A DNA stretch of 64,000 nt from Pseudomonadota bacterium (GTDB lineage: Bacteria; Desulfobacterota; Desulfobulbia; Desulfobulbales; SURF-16): positions 39,299 to 103,298 of the forward strand of contig JAHJKA010000068.1 in NCBI GenBank assembly GCA_018822545.1, in the 5' to 3' direction. A model generated the notes under the pieces. The model worked only from the letters and a program-made list of their open reading frames with translations. It ran no database searches and was not told the DNA's origin. Position numbers and translations under genes: made by a program. This document shows, piece by piece, positions 1 to 8,191 of this stretch (positions are counted from its first letter, which is position 1; each line of letters begins with the position of its first letter).

Positions 1-13
1 TGCCAGATAGCAT
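1..13 (-). CDS. phnH: Possible start of phnH, cut by window edge
   Basis: An ATG at 13-11 overlaps the TGA stop of phnG in a TGATG arrangement and opens a frame beginning M-L-S-G that runs off the left edge. PhnH normally follows phnG in C-P lyase operons, so the assignment rests on position only; four codons cannot identify a protein. Confidence 0.35.
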
Positions 14-498
14 CAATTTCCATCGCTTTCCCCCACATCATCAAGCAGGGAAAAATCGACCCTGGTGGTGGCCAGCATGGCCCTTCTTTTTTGCTCTTCG
101 GCCTGGCAGCGTTGCCAGCCCTGGCGGACAAGGGCACGGACAATCTCATGACCGATCAACTTACCGGCCAGGATGCCATCACAGAGGGCCAGGGCCCTGG
201 CCAGGTCAAGATTGTCGGCCATGATCTGGGCCGCCCCTTGGGCCTGGCCGCCGTCCGGATCACGGATCTCAAGCCAGGTCGTGGTCAGCGGAATTTCGCC
301 CAGATAAAAAGACTCACCGCCGGCACTTTCCCGGATCTTGAGCATGGCCAGCCCCGACTGGGGCAAGGAACGGGGTGTGATCTGCCACTCCTCGGTGAGG
401 GCGGCGACCTGGGCCGTCAACTTTTCCGGCTCAAGGGCACTGAGGGCCCGGAGCCACTGACCGCGTGTGACTTCAGTAGTTTGATCAGCAGAACTCAT
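13..498 (-). CDS. phnG: C-P lyase subunit PhnG
   Basis: PhnG is part of the PhnGHIJ(K) carbon-phosphorus lyase core, which with PhnI couples phosphonate to ATP before PhnJ cleaves the C-P bond. The 161-residue product has the family's usual size and carries the recognisable stretch LGEIPLTTTWLEI, followed by the central IMADNLDLARALALCDGIL region. It is cytoplasmic, with no signal peptide or membrane segment. The ATG at 498 has a strong Shine-Dalgarno site (GGAGGAGCT) just upstream. It lies 8 nt after phnE and its stop overlaps a putative phnH start, so it is translated within the phn operon. Assignment is by family resemblance plus operon context. Confidence 0.9.
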   Translation of the reverse strand: MSSADQTTEVTRGQWLRALSALEPEKLTAQVAALTEEWQITPRSLPQSGLAMLKIRESAGGESFYLGEIPLTTTWLEIRDPDGGQAQGAAQIMADNLDLARALALCDGILAGKLIGHEIVRALVRQGWQRCQAEEQKRRAMLATTRVDFSLLDDVGESDGN

Positions 499-506
499 AG
501 CTCCTC

Positions 507-1532
507 CTACATTGAATGAGCCCGCAGGCGCTGGGACAGAAACTCCAGCAGCATGACGGTGATGAAGATGACCAGGAGGATGGTGGCGACATGGGAGTAA
601 TCAAAGAGATCCCAGCGGCCTTTAAGCTCCATACCAATCCCGCCGGCACCGACGATACCAAGCACCGAGGCGGTACGGATATTACGCTCGAAGACATACT
701 GAACATAGGCCACATACTGTGGAAGCACCTGTGGCAAGACGGCAAAGCGCAGGACCTTGAGGCGTCCGGCCCCGCCGGAACGTAAGGCCTCTTGAGGGCC
801 GGGAGGGGCATTTTCAATCTCATCGGCAAAGAACTTGCCCAACACGCCACTGGTGTGCATGGCCAGGGCAAAGATGCCGGCAATGGGGCCGAAGCCGTAC
901 ATCAAAACAAAGAACAGGGCCAAGATCAGCTCCGGCATGGAGCGATGAAAGCCCAGGATTGCCCGGGCCCCGGTGTAGACTGCCCTGTTTGGGGTATAGT
1001 TGCGGGCGCTCAAGATGCCGAGGGGCAGGGAAATCATCATGGAAAATATGGTGCCCCAGAGGGCCATCTCGACGGTTTCCCACATCTTGGCCAGCACCCT
1101 GAGCAGATAGCCGAAGGGATGGACAAGGTACTGGGTGCGCATTTCGGTGTAGCTATCGGTCAGCAGGTCATACTCCTGCTCGGCCACGGTTTCCAGATGG
1201 GTAAAGAGCGGCAGCTGCGCGGGATCAAAAGTGTCCAGGCGCTTGGTTTCGGTGCGGCTTGCCAGAACAAAGGGAAAGGCCTTTTTGATAAAGCCGGTGG
1301 CACCCGACACCACCTTGGATTCGCCGACACCAAGTACAGCGCCTACGGCCTCCACATTTTCCAGGGCGGCCCGATCCATCTCGGTATTACGGGCAGACCA
1401 GGCGACGAAAAGAACAATGATCAACAGGATCCCGATCAGTCTGGGGGTGATGGCCCGCTGCAACTCCCAGCTATCGGCCTTGTAGCGTTCCCGGGGTTGA
1501 TTCATGAATGGTTCTCGGACAGTACTCATCAT
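507..1532 (-). CDS. phnE: Phosphonate ABC transporter permease PhnE
   Basis: Inner-membrane permease of the PhnCDE phosphonate/phosphite importer. A first hydrophobic helix lies near residues 33-53. A soluble stretch of about 100 residues follows, then four or more further membrane segments from about residue 155 to the C-terminus. The ABC-contacting EAA-type loop is visible at about 245-285 (EALRSGGAGRLKVL, then ending in VGAGGIGMEL). At 341 residues it is longer than E. coli PhnE because of the extended soluble segment after the first helix. The start is ATGATG after GAGGTGG, so either Met is possible. It follows phnC by 5 nt. Confidence 0.93.
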   Translation of the reverse strand: MMSTVREPFMNQPRERYKADSWELQRAITPRLIGILLIIVLFVAWSARNTEMDRAALENVEAVGAVLGVGESKVVSGATGFIKKAFPFVLASRTETKRLDTFDPAQLPLFTHLETVAEQEYDLLTDSYTEMRTQYLVHPFGYLLRVLAKMWETVEMALWGTIFSMMISLPLGILSARNYTPNRAVYTGARAILGFHRSMPELILALFFVLMYGFGPIAGIFALAMHTSGVLGKFFADEIENAPPGPQEALRSGGAGRLKVLRFAVLPQVLPQYVAYVQYVFERNIRTASVLGIVGAGGIGMELKGRWDLFDYSHVATILLVIFITVMLLEFLSQRLRAHSM

Positions 1533-1537
1533 CCACC

Positions 1538-2359
1538 TCAGGCAGCCTGCATGGCCGCGGCAAGTTGTTGCTCGGCAATAAAGGGTGGTGGTGCATCCAC
1601 CCCGCCGCCTTCCCCGGGACAGGGGACATTCCCTGGCCCATAGAGCTCTTCAAGAACCTGCGGCGTCACATCTTCCGGCCTGCCGTCATAGACCAGGCGT
1701 CCCTGACGCAGACCGATGACCCGGTCAGCAAACTCCAGGGCATAATCCACCTGATGAAGGCTGCATAACACCGTGGTCTGATGCTGCTGCGCTGTCTGCT
1801 TAAGAAGATTGAGAACATTGCGACTGATGACCGGGTCGAGGCTGGCCACCGGCTCATCCGCCAGGACGATACTCGGCTGCGACATAAAGGCGCGGGCGAT
1901 GGCCACCCGTTGCTGTTGCCCCCCGGAGAGGGCCATGGCCCGCCGGTAGAGATGCTTTTCTTCCAGCTCCACATCCTCCAGCAGGCGGCAGGCCCGGCGC
2001 TGATTCTTTTCAGGGAAAAGCATGAAAAGGCTGCGCCACAGGGAAGTCTCCGGCAGCGCCCCGGTCAAGACATTGTTAAGGACGGAGAGTCGTGGCACCA
2101 GATGCAATTGCTGATGGATCATGCTCACCCGCTGTTGCAGTCTTTTAAGGTTGCTGCCCCCGACCTTTTCACCCCACAGGACAACCTCGCCTTGGGAGGG
2201 AAGAACCATGCCGTTTATCAGGCCCATGAGGGTCGATTTACCTGCCCCTGATGGGCCAAGGAGAACACAAAATTCCCCTTTTTTAATGTGCAGGGAGAGA
2301 TTATCAATGGCCCGGGTGCCGTCTGGATAGACGCGGGATACCTTCTCTAGTTTCAACAT
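1538..2359 (-). CDS. phnC: Phosphonate ABC transporter ATPase PhnC
   Basis: ATP-hydrolysing subunit of the phosphonate importer. Walker A (GPSGAGKST) lies at residues 35-43, followed by the Q-loop region, the signature LSGGQQQRVAIARA and Walker B (IVLADEPVASLD) with an H-loop His in LHQVDYALEFA. The frame stays open upstream to 2515, but that would overlap phnD. The ATG at 2359 begins the conserved MLKLEKVSRVYPDG and is preceded by AAAGGAGG, so I use it (273 residues). Two stable hairpins separate it from phnD, which fits lower expression of the ATPase than of the binding protein. Confidence 0.94.
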   Translation of the reverse strand: MLKLEKVSRVYPDGTRAIDNLSLHIKKGEFCVLLGPSGAGKSTLMGLINGMVLPSQGEVVLWGEKVGGSNLKRLQQRVSMIHQQLHLVPRLSVLNNVLTGALPETSLWRSLFMLFPEKNQRRACRLLEDVELEEKHLYRRAMALSGGQQQRVAIARAFMSQPSIVLADEPVASLDPVISRNVLNLLKQTAQQHQTTVLCSLHQVDYALEFADRVIGLRQGRLVYDGRPEDVTPQVLEELYGPGNVPCPGEGGGVDAPPPFIAEQQLAAAMQAA

Positions 2360-2383
2360 GGGAGCTACCTCCTTTGAGGATAT

Positions 2384-2423
2384 GGACGAGCTGCAGCACA
2401 TCATTTTCACTGCAGGCTCGTCC
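2384..2423 (-). promoter_or_regulatory. Intercistronic hairpin just upstream of phnC
   Basis: The arms GGACGAGCTGCAG (2384-2396) and CTGCAGGCTCGTCC (2410-2423) pair over 13 bp with one bulged base and a 13-nt loop. The hairpin ends about ten bases before the phnC Shine-Dalgarno site. It has no U-tract, so it is more likely to affect processing, stability or phnC translation than to act as a simple terminator. Confidence 0.5.
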
Positions 2424-2450
2424 TTTTCATACCACAAGGGCATACGTTTT

Positions 2451-2475
2451 TTTTGAGCCGCCAAGCGGCTCAAAA
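2451..2475 (-). promoter_or_regulatory. Hairpin after phnD stop codon
   Basis: A perfect 11-bp stem (TTTTGAGCCGC at 2451-2461, GCGGCTCAAAA at 2465-2475) has a 3-nt loop and lies 18 nt after the phnD stop. In the phn direction it is followed by A residues rather than U, so it is not a standard terminator. Such 3' hairpins often protect binding-protein mRNA; that role here is inferred. Confidence 0.5.
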
Positions 2476-2492
2476 CAGCTTGAAGCAAACCG

Positions 2493-3410
2493 TTAGCGCT
2501 GGGACGATTTTTCAACCATGGCTTCCTTGACCTGGGGGGTCACGGCGCCCAGTTTATTCAAGGCGGCCAACATCTGCTCCACCGGATAATCGGCGTCATA
2601 ACGATCGACCTTTTTGCCGCCGTAGCCCCGGATTTTGTCGGCATCAACCTTGGTGTGAATGGTATTGAAAACCTTTTTAAGTTTTGCTTTGAGCTCTGGG
2701 CTGAGATTGGTGTTCATGGCCATGGGCGGATTGGGGATGGGATCGGACTTGGCGAGCACCTTGAACTCTTTCGGATCAAGGACGTTATTCTTCACGGCCT
2801 TCTCGTAGGAGTTAAAAGAGGCGGCACAGGCATCCACCCGGCCCTCCTTCATGGCGGAAATGGAGTTGGAGTGTGATCCGGCAATAACAATTTTGCTCAG
2901 ATCTTTGGCCGGATCGACACCGGCGGCAATGAGCATGGCCACCGGATAGTTGAATGAGCTGGTTGAATGGGTGTCACCCAGGGCCAGCGAATGGTTCTTG
3001 AGATCGGCAAGGCTGTTTAATCCACTGTCCCTGCGTGTATAAATACCGGAGTAATAGACAGATTCGCCTTTTGTCACATCCACGGACAGCAACTCGGCAC
3101 CGCAGAGCTTACGGGCCTCGCCAAAGGAGACCGCGCCATACCAGGCAATCTCGACTTGATCATTGCACATCGCCTCAATGACGGCGCCGTATGAGCTCCC
3201 CGCCCGGACATCGAAGTGGATGCCGTAATTCTTGGTGATGGCCTCAAAAACAGGCCGGTAATCCTCGGTGACGTCGCTGGAGCCGCCATCGGCAGGAATC
3301 AGCATGACGCGTAAGGGGTTGTTTTTGCTCCCGTCGGCCATTCCGCTGGCATAGGTTGACGCTGCGGTAAACAGCAGAATGGCGAGGGTGAGAAGTGTTT
3401 TTACTTTCAT
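2493..3410 (-). CDS. phnD: Phosphonate-binding periplasmic protein PhnD
   Basis: Type-2 periplasmic binding protein that delivers phosphonates (or phosphite) to PhnE. It has an N-terminal signal peptide (about residues 1-22, hydrophobic core TLLTLAILLFTAA). The mature lobe starts NPLRVMLIPADGG and contains the ligand-region motif SSYGAVIEAMCNDQVEIAWYG. The ATG at 3410 (MKVKTLLTL) follows AAGGAG and is preferred over an upstream in-frame ATG at 3449 that would put charged residues before the signal peptide. At 305 residues it has family size. It follows phnF by about 47 nt and is separated from phnC by two hairpins, as expected for the most abundant component. The precise ligand cannot be read from the sequence. 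Confidence 0.92.
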   Translation of the reverse strand: MKVKTLLTLAILLFTAASTYASGMADGSKNNPLRVMLIPADGGSSDVTEDYRPVFEAITKNYGIHFDVRAGSSYGAVIEAMCNDQVEIAWYGAVSFGEARKLCGAELLSVDVTKGESVYYSGIYTRRDSGLNSLADLKNHSLALGDTHSTSSFNYPVAMLIAAGVDPAKDLSKIVIAGSHSNSISAMKEGRVDACAASFNSYEKAVKNNVLDPKEFKVLAKSDPIPNPPMAMNTNLSPELKAKLKKVFNTIHTKVDADKIRGYGGKKVDRYDADYPVEQMLAALNKLGAVTPQVKEAMVEKSSQR

Positions 3411-3457
3411 GATCCTGGTTCTCCTTGTTGCGATAAAGGGGTTAAACAATCAAACAC

Positions 3458-4186
3458 TTATGGTTCAACGGATAGCTGGGTGGCATCACCGCGAAAACGC
3501 GTTACGACATATTCAACGGGCTCTCCGGTGGAGGCGTCCACATTGAGACTTTTGACTCTCAACAAGGGGCTCTCTCTGGAGGTATTCAGCAGTTCGGCAT
3601 CATCCTTTTGCGCCAATACGGCAGATATCAGGCTCAGGGTGCGCTTGAGGGTGATCTTGTACTGCTCGCCGATAAACTGATGGAAGGATCCCCTCGCGTA
3701 TTTCTTGAGGGCCAGGTGGAATTTTGCATAGGGCAGAAAGTGCGATACAATGCAAAAGGGCAGTTCATCAACGAAGCGCAGTGTTTCAATAAGGGCGACG
3801 GGCTCCTTGTCGGCCAAACCGAGTCGCTCTGCCACCCCCTTTGGCGCCGGCAGAGCGATCTTACGCAAGACCTCGCTTTGGGCTTGTCTTCCCTGGGACG
3901 CGAGGTTTTCGGTAAAACGGGTGGTGCTCTTGATCTCATAGTCGACGACAGAGCGAATAACGAAAGTACCTTTTCCACGTATTCTGCCGACAAAACCGTC
4001 GTTTACCAACTCATCGATGGCGCGGCGCAAAGTGTGCCGATTAATTTTAAAACGACTGGCAAGCTCCATTTCAGACGGCAAAAAATAACCTGGCGAGTAT
4101 ATTTCGCAAATTTCAGCCTCAAGAATATCCCTAACCTGGCGGTAAACAGGATGACTGCCGTTTTTTTTGTCTATTCTTCCTTCCAT
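3458..4186 (-). CDS. phnF: GntR/HutC-family regulator, PhnF type
   Basis: Transcriptional regulator with an N-terminal winged helix-turn-helix (about residues 10-75; LPSEMELASRFKINRHTLRR is the helix-turn-helix, then GRIRGKGTFV is the wing). A C-terminal UTRA ligand-binding domain (about 95-235) follows. It is the first gene of the phn operon, as in E. coli, and PhnF proteins usually repress their own operon until a phosphonate or phosphate-starvation cue appears. The ATG at 4186 has GGAG nine bases upstream. UTRA ligands vary, so the name rests largely on operon position. Confidence 0.85.
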   Translation of the reverse strand: MEGRIDKKNGSHPVYRQVRDILEAEICEIYSPGYFLPSEMELASRFKINRHTLRRAIDELVNDGFVGRIRGKGTFVIRSVVDYEIKSTTRFTENLASQGRQAQSEVLRKIALPAPKGVAERLGLADKEPVALIETLRFVDELPFCIVSHFLPYAKFHLALKKYARGSFHQFIGEQYKITLKRTLSLISAVLAQKDDAELLNTSRESPLLRVKSLNVDASTGEPVEYVVTRFRGDATQLSVEP

Positions 4187-4623
4187 TTCCGGTCACTCCA
4201 CCAATTGCTGTTGTTGTTCTCTGCACTATCACCCCCGTTTATGAGTTTGGTGTTCCAGGATCATTAAAAATAAGTTTGGTTTTTTGTTAGCTTGTCTATA
4301 TGTCCAGATCTTTCCTGGGGTAATATGGGCAGCATCAACAAAGCAGTGAACAAGGGGGAAGGAGACATATGACCGCAGAAACAGGCAGTTGCCTGCGAAG
4401 GGCATGGCGGTGACGCCAGGAAGGCGTGGCCATATCCTGAAAGAAAGGCAAGCCAGCTCTTTTCAATTATCGAAAATGAAGAATGAGAATTTCGGAGTTT
4501 CGCAGGCTCAGCAAGCCTCAAGCCGAATCTTGACGACGCATCAGCGGATAGCGAACAAAGAATGACCTTCGAGCGCCGTAGTTTTTAACGGGCTGTTACC
4601 AGACCAGCAGCACAGAGGATAAT
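4187..4623. other. Gap between TRAP permease and phnF
   Basis: These 437 bases must carry the phnF-operon promoter on the minus strand; the AT-rich stretch at 4260-4300 is the likeliest place, but I see no clear operator. On the plus strand a strong Shine-Dalgarno (GGAAGGAGA) precedes a 14-codon frame (4369-4413, MTAETGSCLRRAWR). This may be a remnant or a tiny peptide. A minus-strand frame at 4264-4521 has no coding character. Confidence 0.4.
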
Positions 4624-6354
4624 CTACGCCTTCCGCCGAAACATAGACAACAGCGATTTCCACCAGATCAAACTCAGCAGCCAGGAGTAGAGATAGGTAC
4701 CAAAGAAGATCAGGACAAAGGCCTTAATGATATCCGTGTTGCTGCCCTCCATGGAAAAACCGGGCACATAACCGAAGAGAAAGGGGGCCAGATAAAGGAA
4801 TTTGGCGAATTTAAAGGCGGAAAAGGCGGTGCGCCACATATTGGCCTTGGCAATGGTGGCCCCGGCAAAGGCGGCAATACAGACCGGCGGCGTGATATTG
4901 GAATCCTGGGAAAGCCAGTAGACAATCATGTGGGCAGCCAGGACATTGACCCCTAAATGGGTCAGGGCCGGCACCGCAACCACTGCCGTAATCAGATAGG
5001 CGGCTGTCACCGGCACGCCCATGCCCAGCACCAACGAGGCCAGGGCAATGAGGACAATGGTGAAGAAAAGAGAACCGCCGGCAAGTTCAATAACGATATC
5101 GGCAAAAGTGAGAACCAGACCGCTATAGGTGAGAACACCGATGATAATACCAATGACGCCTACGGTGGCGCCGATCTTCAGGCTGCTCTCGGTGCCGGCC
5201 CGCGAGGCGTGGACAAATTCACGCAGACCAATGCGGGTTTCCTTACTAAACCAGCTGATCACGATACAGCTGACAATGCCGTAGATGGCTGAATAGCCCG
5301 GTGAATAGCCAAGCAGCATAAAAATGGTAATCACCGCCAGGGGGAGAATATAATACCATTCCTTCTTAAAAATATCCCAGGCGCTGAACTCTGATTTCTC
5401 GCCGACAATATTCTCCTTCTTGGCCTCATAATGGACCATAACAAACACCGAGAAAAAGTACATCAGGGCCGGAAACAGGGCCACCAGCATGATCCGCGAA
5501 TAAGGCAGGCCAGTCATTTCCGCCATGATAAAACCGCCGGCCCCCATAATCGGCGGCATGAACATGCCGCCGATGGAGGCTGCCGGCTCAATGGCCCCGG
5601 CAATATGGCGTTTAAAACCCGCCTTGATCATCATGGGAATGGTGAAGGTGCCGGTGGAGACGGTATTGGCAATGGCGCTGCCGGAAATGGAGCCGAACAG
5701 GCCGCTGGCCACCACGGCCACCTTGCCAGGCCCACCTATCTTATGCCCCACTGCCGCCAGGGGAAAATCGATGAAGAATTTCTGGGCCCCGCATTTTTCC
5801 AAAAAGGCCCCGAAAATGACAAAGAGAATAATATAGGTGGCCAGAACATTGGCCATGATGCCAAAGACGCCATCGCTCTTATAAAAGATGGAGACACAGA
5901 GATCGGGAAAGGTATCGCCGGCATGGGAGAAAAGCTCAGGAGCCAGATCGCCGTATACCCCATAGACCAGCATCAGGGCCCCGATAAAGACAAAGATCGA
6001 ACCCACCACCCGACGAGCAAGCTCAACACCAAGCAGGACGCCGATCATGGCCACCGCCATATCAAGATGGGTCTCCAGACCCATCCGATAATTAATGGAC
6101 TCGAAGTTAACGATCCAGTAACCAATGGTAAGAACGGACAGCACAATGAGGAGATAATCAACACAGCGCATGATTCGACTTTTTGATTTATAGACCAAAA
6201 AGATCAATACATAGGTGATGATGATATAGATACCGCGATGATACTCGGTGGAGGCTGGCTGAAAAACAGCGGAGAATGAATAGAATATAACGAGAATCAG
6301 CGACAGGGCGTCAAAAAGTATTTTCTCAAACTTATGGAGACTATCGTAGGCCAC
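4624..6354 (-). CDS. TRAP transporter fused permease (DctQM type)
   Basis: Fused small and large membrane subunits of a TAXI-type TRAP transporter, a sodium- or proton-driven importer of organic acids. At least a dozen hydrophobic helices are visible, with the DctM-type glycine-rich motifs GSISGSAIANTVSTGTFTIP and ASIGGMFMPPIMGAGGF, and later QDSNITPPVCIAAFAGA. The frame is open to a TTG at 6435, but a terminator-like hairpin (6383-6416) sits inside that extension, so I use the GTG at 6354 (576 residues), just before the first helix; AGGGA lies about 12 bases upstream. The partner binding protein is directly upstream. The substrate cannot be assigned. Confidence 0.85.
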   Translation of the reverse strand: MAYDSLHKFEKILFDALSLILVIFYSFSAVFQPASTEYHRGIYIIITYVLIFLVYKSKSRIMRCVDYLLIVLSVLTIGYWIVNFESINYRMGLETHLDMAVAMIGVLLGVELARRVVGSIFVFIGALMLVYGVYGDLAPELFSHAGDTFPDLCVSIFYKSDGVFGIMANVLATYIILFVIFGAFLEKCGAQKFFIDFPLAAVGHKIGGPGKVAVVASGLFGSISGSAIANTVSTGTFTIPMMIKAGFKRHIAGAIEPAASIGGMFMPPIMGAGGFIMAEMTGLPYSRIMLVALFPALMYFFSVFVMVHYEAKKENIVGEKSEFSAWDIFKKEWYYILPLAVITIFMLLGYSPGYSAIYGIVSCIVISWFSKETRIGLREFVHASRAGTESSLKIGATVGVIGIIIGVLTYSGLVLTFADIVIELAGGSLFFTIVLIALASLVLGMGVPVTAAYLITAVVAVPALTHLGVNVLAAHMIVYWLSQDSNITPPVCIAAFAGATIAKANMWRTAFSAFKFAKFLYLAPFLFGYVPGFSMEGSNTDIIKAFVLIFFGTYLYSWLLSLIWWKSLLSMFRRKA

Positions 6355-6382
6355 GGCAACACAATTATCCCTAGCAGCACAT

Positions 6383-6416
6383 AAAAAATAAGGACGGCGC
6401 AGGCCAACCGTCCTTA
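6383..6416 (-). terminator. Terminator-like attenuator between TAXI protein and permease
   Basis: Read on the minus strand, a 9-bp perfect stem (TAAGGACGG / CCGTCCTTA, 6416-6408 and 6397-6389) with a 10-nt loop runs straight into six U residues. It has the form of an intrinsic terminator and lies between the binding-protein stop (6480) and the permease. Partial termination here would give more binding protein than permease. Confidence 0.65.
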
Positions 6417-6479
6417 CAATGAAGCGCCGCGCCAATCATGGTGATGAGCGCGGCTCCTCTCTTAGATTCAATCAAGAAA

Positions 6480-7442
6480 TTACAGTATTCCTTTTTCCTT
6501 CCAGAATTTCATGGCACCGGGATGGAGAGGGGTAACAATACCAGTCACACCTGTGGCAATGCTCATGTCTTTGAAGGTCTTTTTCTGCTCAACCATGTGG
6601 GCCAGCCCTTCATCACTATAGATGGCGGCAAGCATCTTATAGACAATATCGTCAGGCACATCGGCATTTGCTACCCACAGGGCTGAGTCCTGAAAAGAGG
6701 GAGTAATATGATCAACGCCGCGATAGGTCCCTGCCGGCACAGCGAGCTTGGCAAAATAGGGGTATTTTTCATAGAATCCTGAGGCCTTGGCATCGGCATC
6801 AAGATCAACCATATCAATATCATTGGTCTGGGCAGCCATAATGATCGCACCGCTCGGGTAGCCGGTGAAGAGCAAAAAGGCGTCAAGCTGGTTATTACCA
6901 AAGGCGGCAGCCGCATCATTATAACCCATGGGGTTCCGATTCACCTTGTCCCACATTCCCATATGGCTGAAAAACAACTCGCAATTGGCAAAGGCGCCGG
7001 ATCCGGCATTACCAACACCCACCCTTTTGCCCTCAAGATCTTTCACACTCTTGATCCCGGAATCCTTGCGGACAACAAGCTGGGCCGGAGCGCCATAGAG
7101 AAAGGAAACAGCCAACACCTTTTCATATTTTGTAGTGTCGTTTTTCAACATGCCGTTGCGGCCCAGATAGACATGACCGGAATAAACCACACCAAAATCA
7201 GACTTACCAGAATCAATCTTGCGGAGATTTTCCACCGATCCGGCCGAGGACTGGGCCTTGACCGTGAAATCCTCCATATCCTTGATGGGTTTATAAACCT
7301 GAATAGCGTTGGCAACCACCTGGAAGGTGCCGCCGGCCGGACCACCACCGAATACAATTCTTTTTTTACCGGCCTGGGAGTCTGTTGCCAGTGACAGACA
7401 AACAGAAAGGGCGACCAATGCTACAAATGCCTTAATTTTCAT
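6480..7442 (-). CDS. TAXI-family TRAP transporter solute-binding protein
   Basis: Periplasmic receptor for the adjacent fused TRAP permease. A Sec signal peptide is visible (about residues 1-24, ending DSQAG). The mature start RIVFGGGPAGGTFQVVANAI is the hallmark of TAXI (TRAP-associated extracytoplasmic immunogenic) proteins, followed by AQSSAGSVENLRKIDSGKSDFG. At 320 residues it is of normal length. The second of two adjacent ATGs (7442) is used; AAGGAG lies nearby and either is plausible. TAXI proteins commonly bind dicarboxylates or amino acids such as glutamate, but the ligand here is unknown. Confidence 0.9.
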   Translation of the reverse strand: MKIKAFVALVALSVCLSLATDSQAGKKRIVFGGGPAGGTFQVVANAIQVYKPIKDMEDFTVKAQSSAGSVENLRKIDSGKSDFGVVYSGHVYLGRNGMLKNDTTKYEKVLAVSFLYGAPAQLVVRKDSGIKSVKDLEGKRVGVGNAGSGAFANCELFFSHMGMWDKVNRNPMGYNDAAAAFGNNQLDAFLLFTGYPSGAIIMAAQTNDIDMVDLDADAKASGFYEKYPYFAKLAVPAGTYRGVDHITPSFQDSALWVANADVPDDIVYKMLAAIYSDEGLAHMVEQKKTFKDMSIATGVTGIVTPLHPGAMKFWKEKGIL

Positions 7443-7445
7443 CAT

Positions 7446-7760
7446 TTTCTCCTTAACTTTTTGTTGTAAGGTTTCTCATGGATTCGCAAAATTTCCTAAG
7501 CAGCAGATATTTTATCGTATCTACCACCATGAAGACAGTAAAAATAATTTGACAATAGAATTTGAAAAATTCCATTATATTTTTAGCGTAACAGCTGCTG
7601 TCTTTAACCGCTCGATTTTCGGCTTTATGAATTTACCAATCCAAAGCGCCAACAAAGAGAGCATCGCTCACTCTTCATAGAAAAAAATCATTGCCTCACA
7701 TGGCGTGACAAAGAGTCAAGCCACGGGGCAAAATGCTGAAACACAGCAAAGGAGAATGCC
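7446..7760. other. AT-rich divergent intergenic region
   Basis: This stretch separates the minus-strand TRAP operon from the plus-strand glycogen-binding-domain gene and must hold both promoters. On the plus strand TTGACA (7549-7554) is followed 18 bases later by CATTAT (7573-7578), a possible sigma-70 promoter for the gene at 7761. I see no ORF or repeat worth calling. Confidence 0.4.
7549..7578 (+). promoter_or_regulatory. Possible sigma-70 promoter
   Basis: A consensus -35 hexamer TTGACA (7549-7554) is followed, after an 18-bp spacer, by a weak -10 CATTAT (7573-7578). It would drive the gene at 7761 with a leader of roughly 175 nt. The region is AT-rich, so a chance match is possible. Confidence 0.3.
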
Positions 7761-8096
7761 ATGGCTTGTAAGGACAATAAAAAATGTGCACCGACAAAGA
7801 AGGATACTCCCAAGAAGAGCGTCTCATCCACTGAATTTATTCTCCAGGCCCCTGAGGCCAAGGAAGTTTTCCTGGTGGGAGACTTTAACGGCTGGAATCC
7901 AACCAAAGATTCCATGCGTAAGTTTAAGGATGGCACCTGCACAAAGAAATTAAAATTAAAGCCTGGTCGTTACGAATATCAGTTTGTCGTCGACGGCAAG
8001 TGGTGGACCGACCCCTCTAACCCTGAGCGGGTCAGCACTGAATTCGGCTCCCAGAATTCAGTGATCTTTATTGGTGACAAGACCTGCCACAACTAA
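7761..8096 (+). CDS. Small glycogen-binding (CBM48/AMPK-type) domain protein
   Basis: This 111-residue protein is almost entirely one isoamylase-N/CBM48-type domain (about residues 23-105). The motif FLVGDFNGWNPTKDSM, then GRYEYQFVVDGKWWTDP, matches the early-set glycogen-binding fold of AMPK beta subunits and branching enzymes. No catalytic domain is attached. The N-terminus is Lys/Cys rich (MACKDNKKCAPTKK). An AAAGGAG site precedes the ATG, and a strong terminator follows. It probably binds glycogen or starch and may target or regulate other proteins. The organism also has tandem glgC-like genes at 56-59 kb. Confidence 0.85.
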   Translation: MACKDNKKCAPTKKDTPKKSVSSTEFILQAPEAKEVFLVGDFNGWNPTKDSMRKFKDGTCTKKLKLKPGRYEYQFVVDGKWWTDPSNPERVSTEFGSQNSVIFIGDKTCHN

Positions 8097-8123
8097 AGAC
8101 AAGAGAAAATTCTCATAAAAAAA

Positions 8124-8157
8124 CCCGCAGCGACTTGCGTCGCTGCGGGGTTTTTTA
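8124..8157. terminator. Bidirectional intrinsic terminator
   Basis: An 11-bp perfect GC-rich stem (CCCGCAGCGAC 8124-8134 / GTCGCTGCGGG 8139-8149) with a 4-nt loop is followed by a run of T on the plus strand and preceded by a run of A. It serves both the plus-strand gene ending at 8096 and the minus-strand carboxylase operon ending at 8192. Confidence 0.9.
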
Positions 8158-8191
8158 TGTGTTTACACCAGGAGTTTTAAAAGGGCCTGTC

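Noticed and set aside
4290..4320. PhnF operator near TGTCTATATGTCC
   Set aside because: On inspection it is not a clean palindrome and does not match the GTxTAxAC pattern of HutC-type sites.
4264..4521. 85-codon minus-strand frame upstream of phnF
   Set aside because: No ribosome site, no family resemblance and composition unlike a coding region.
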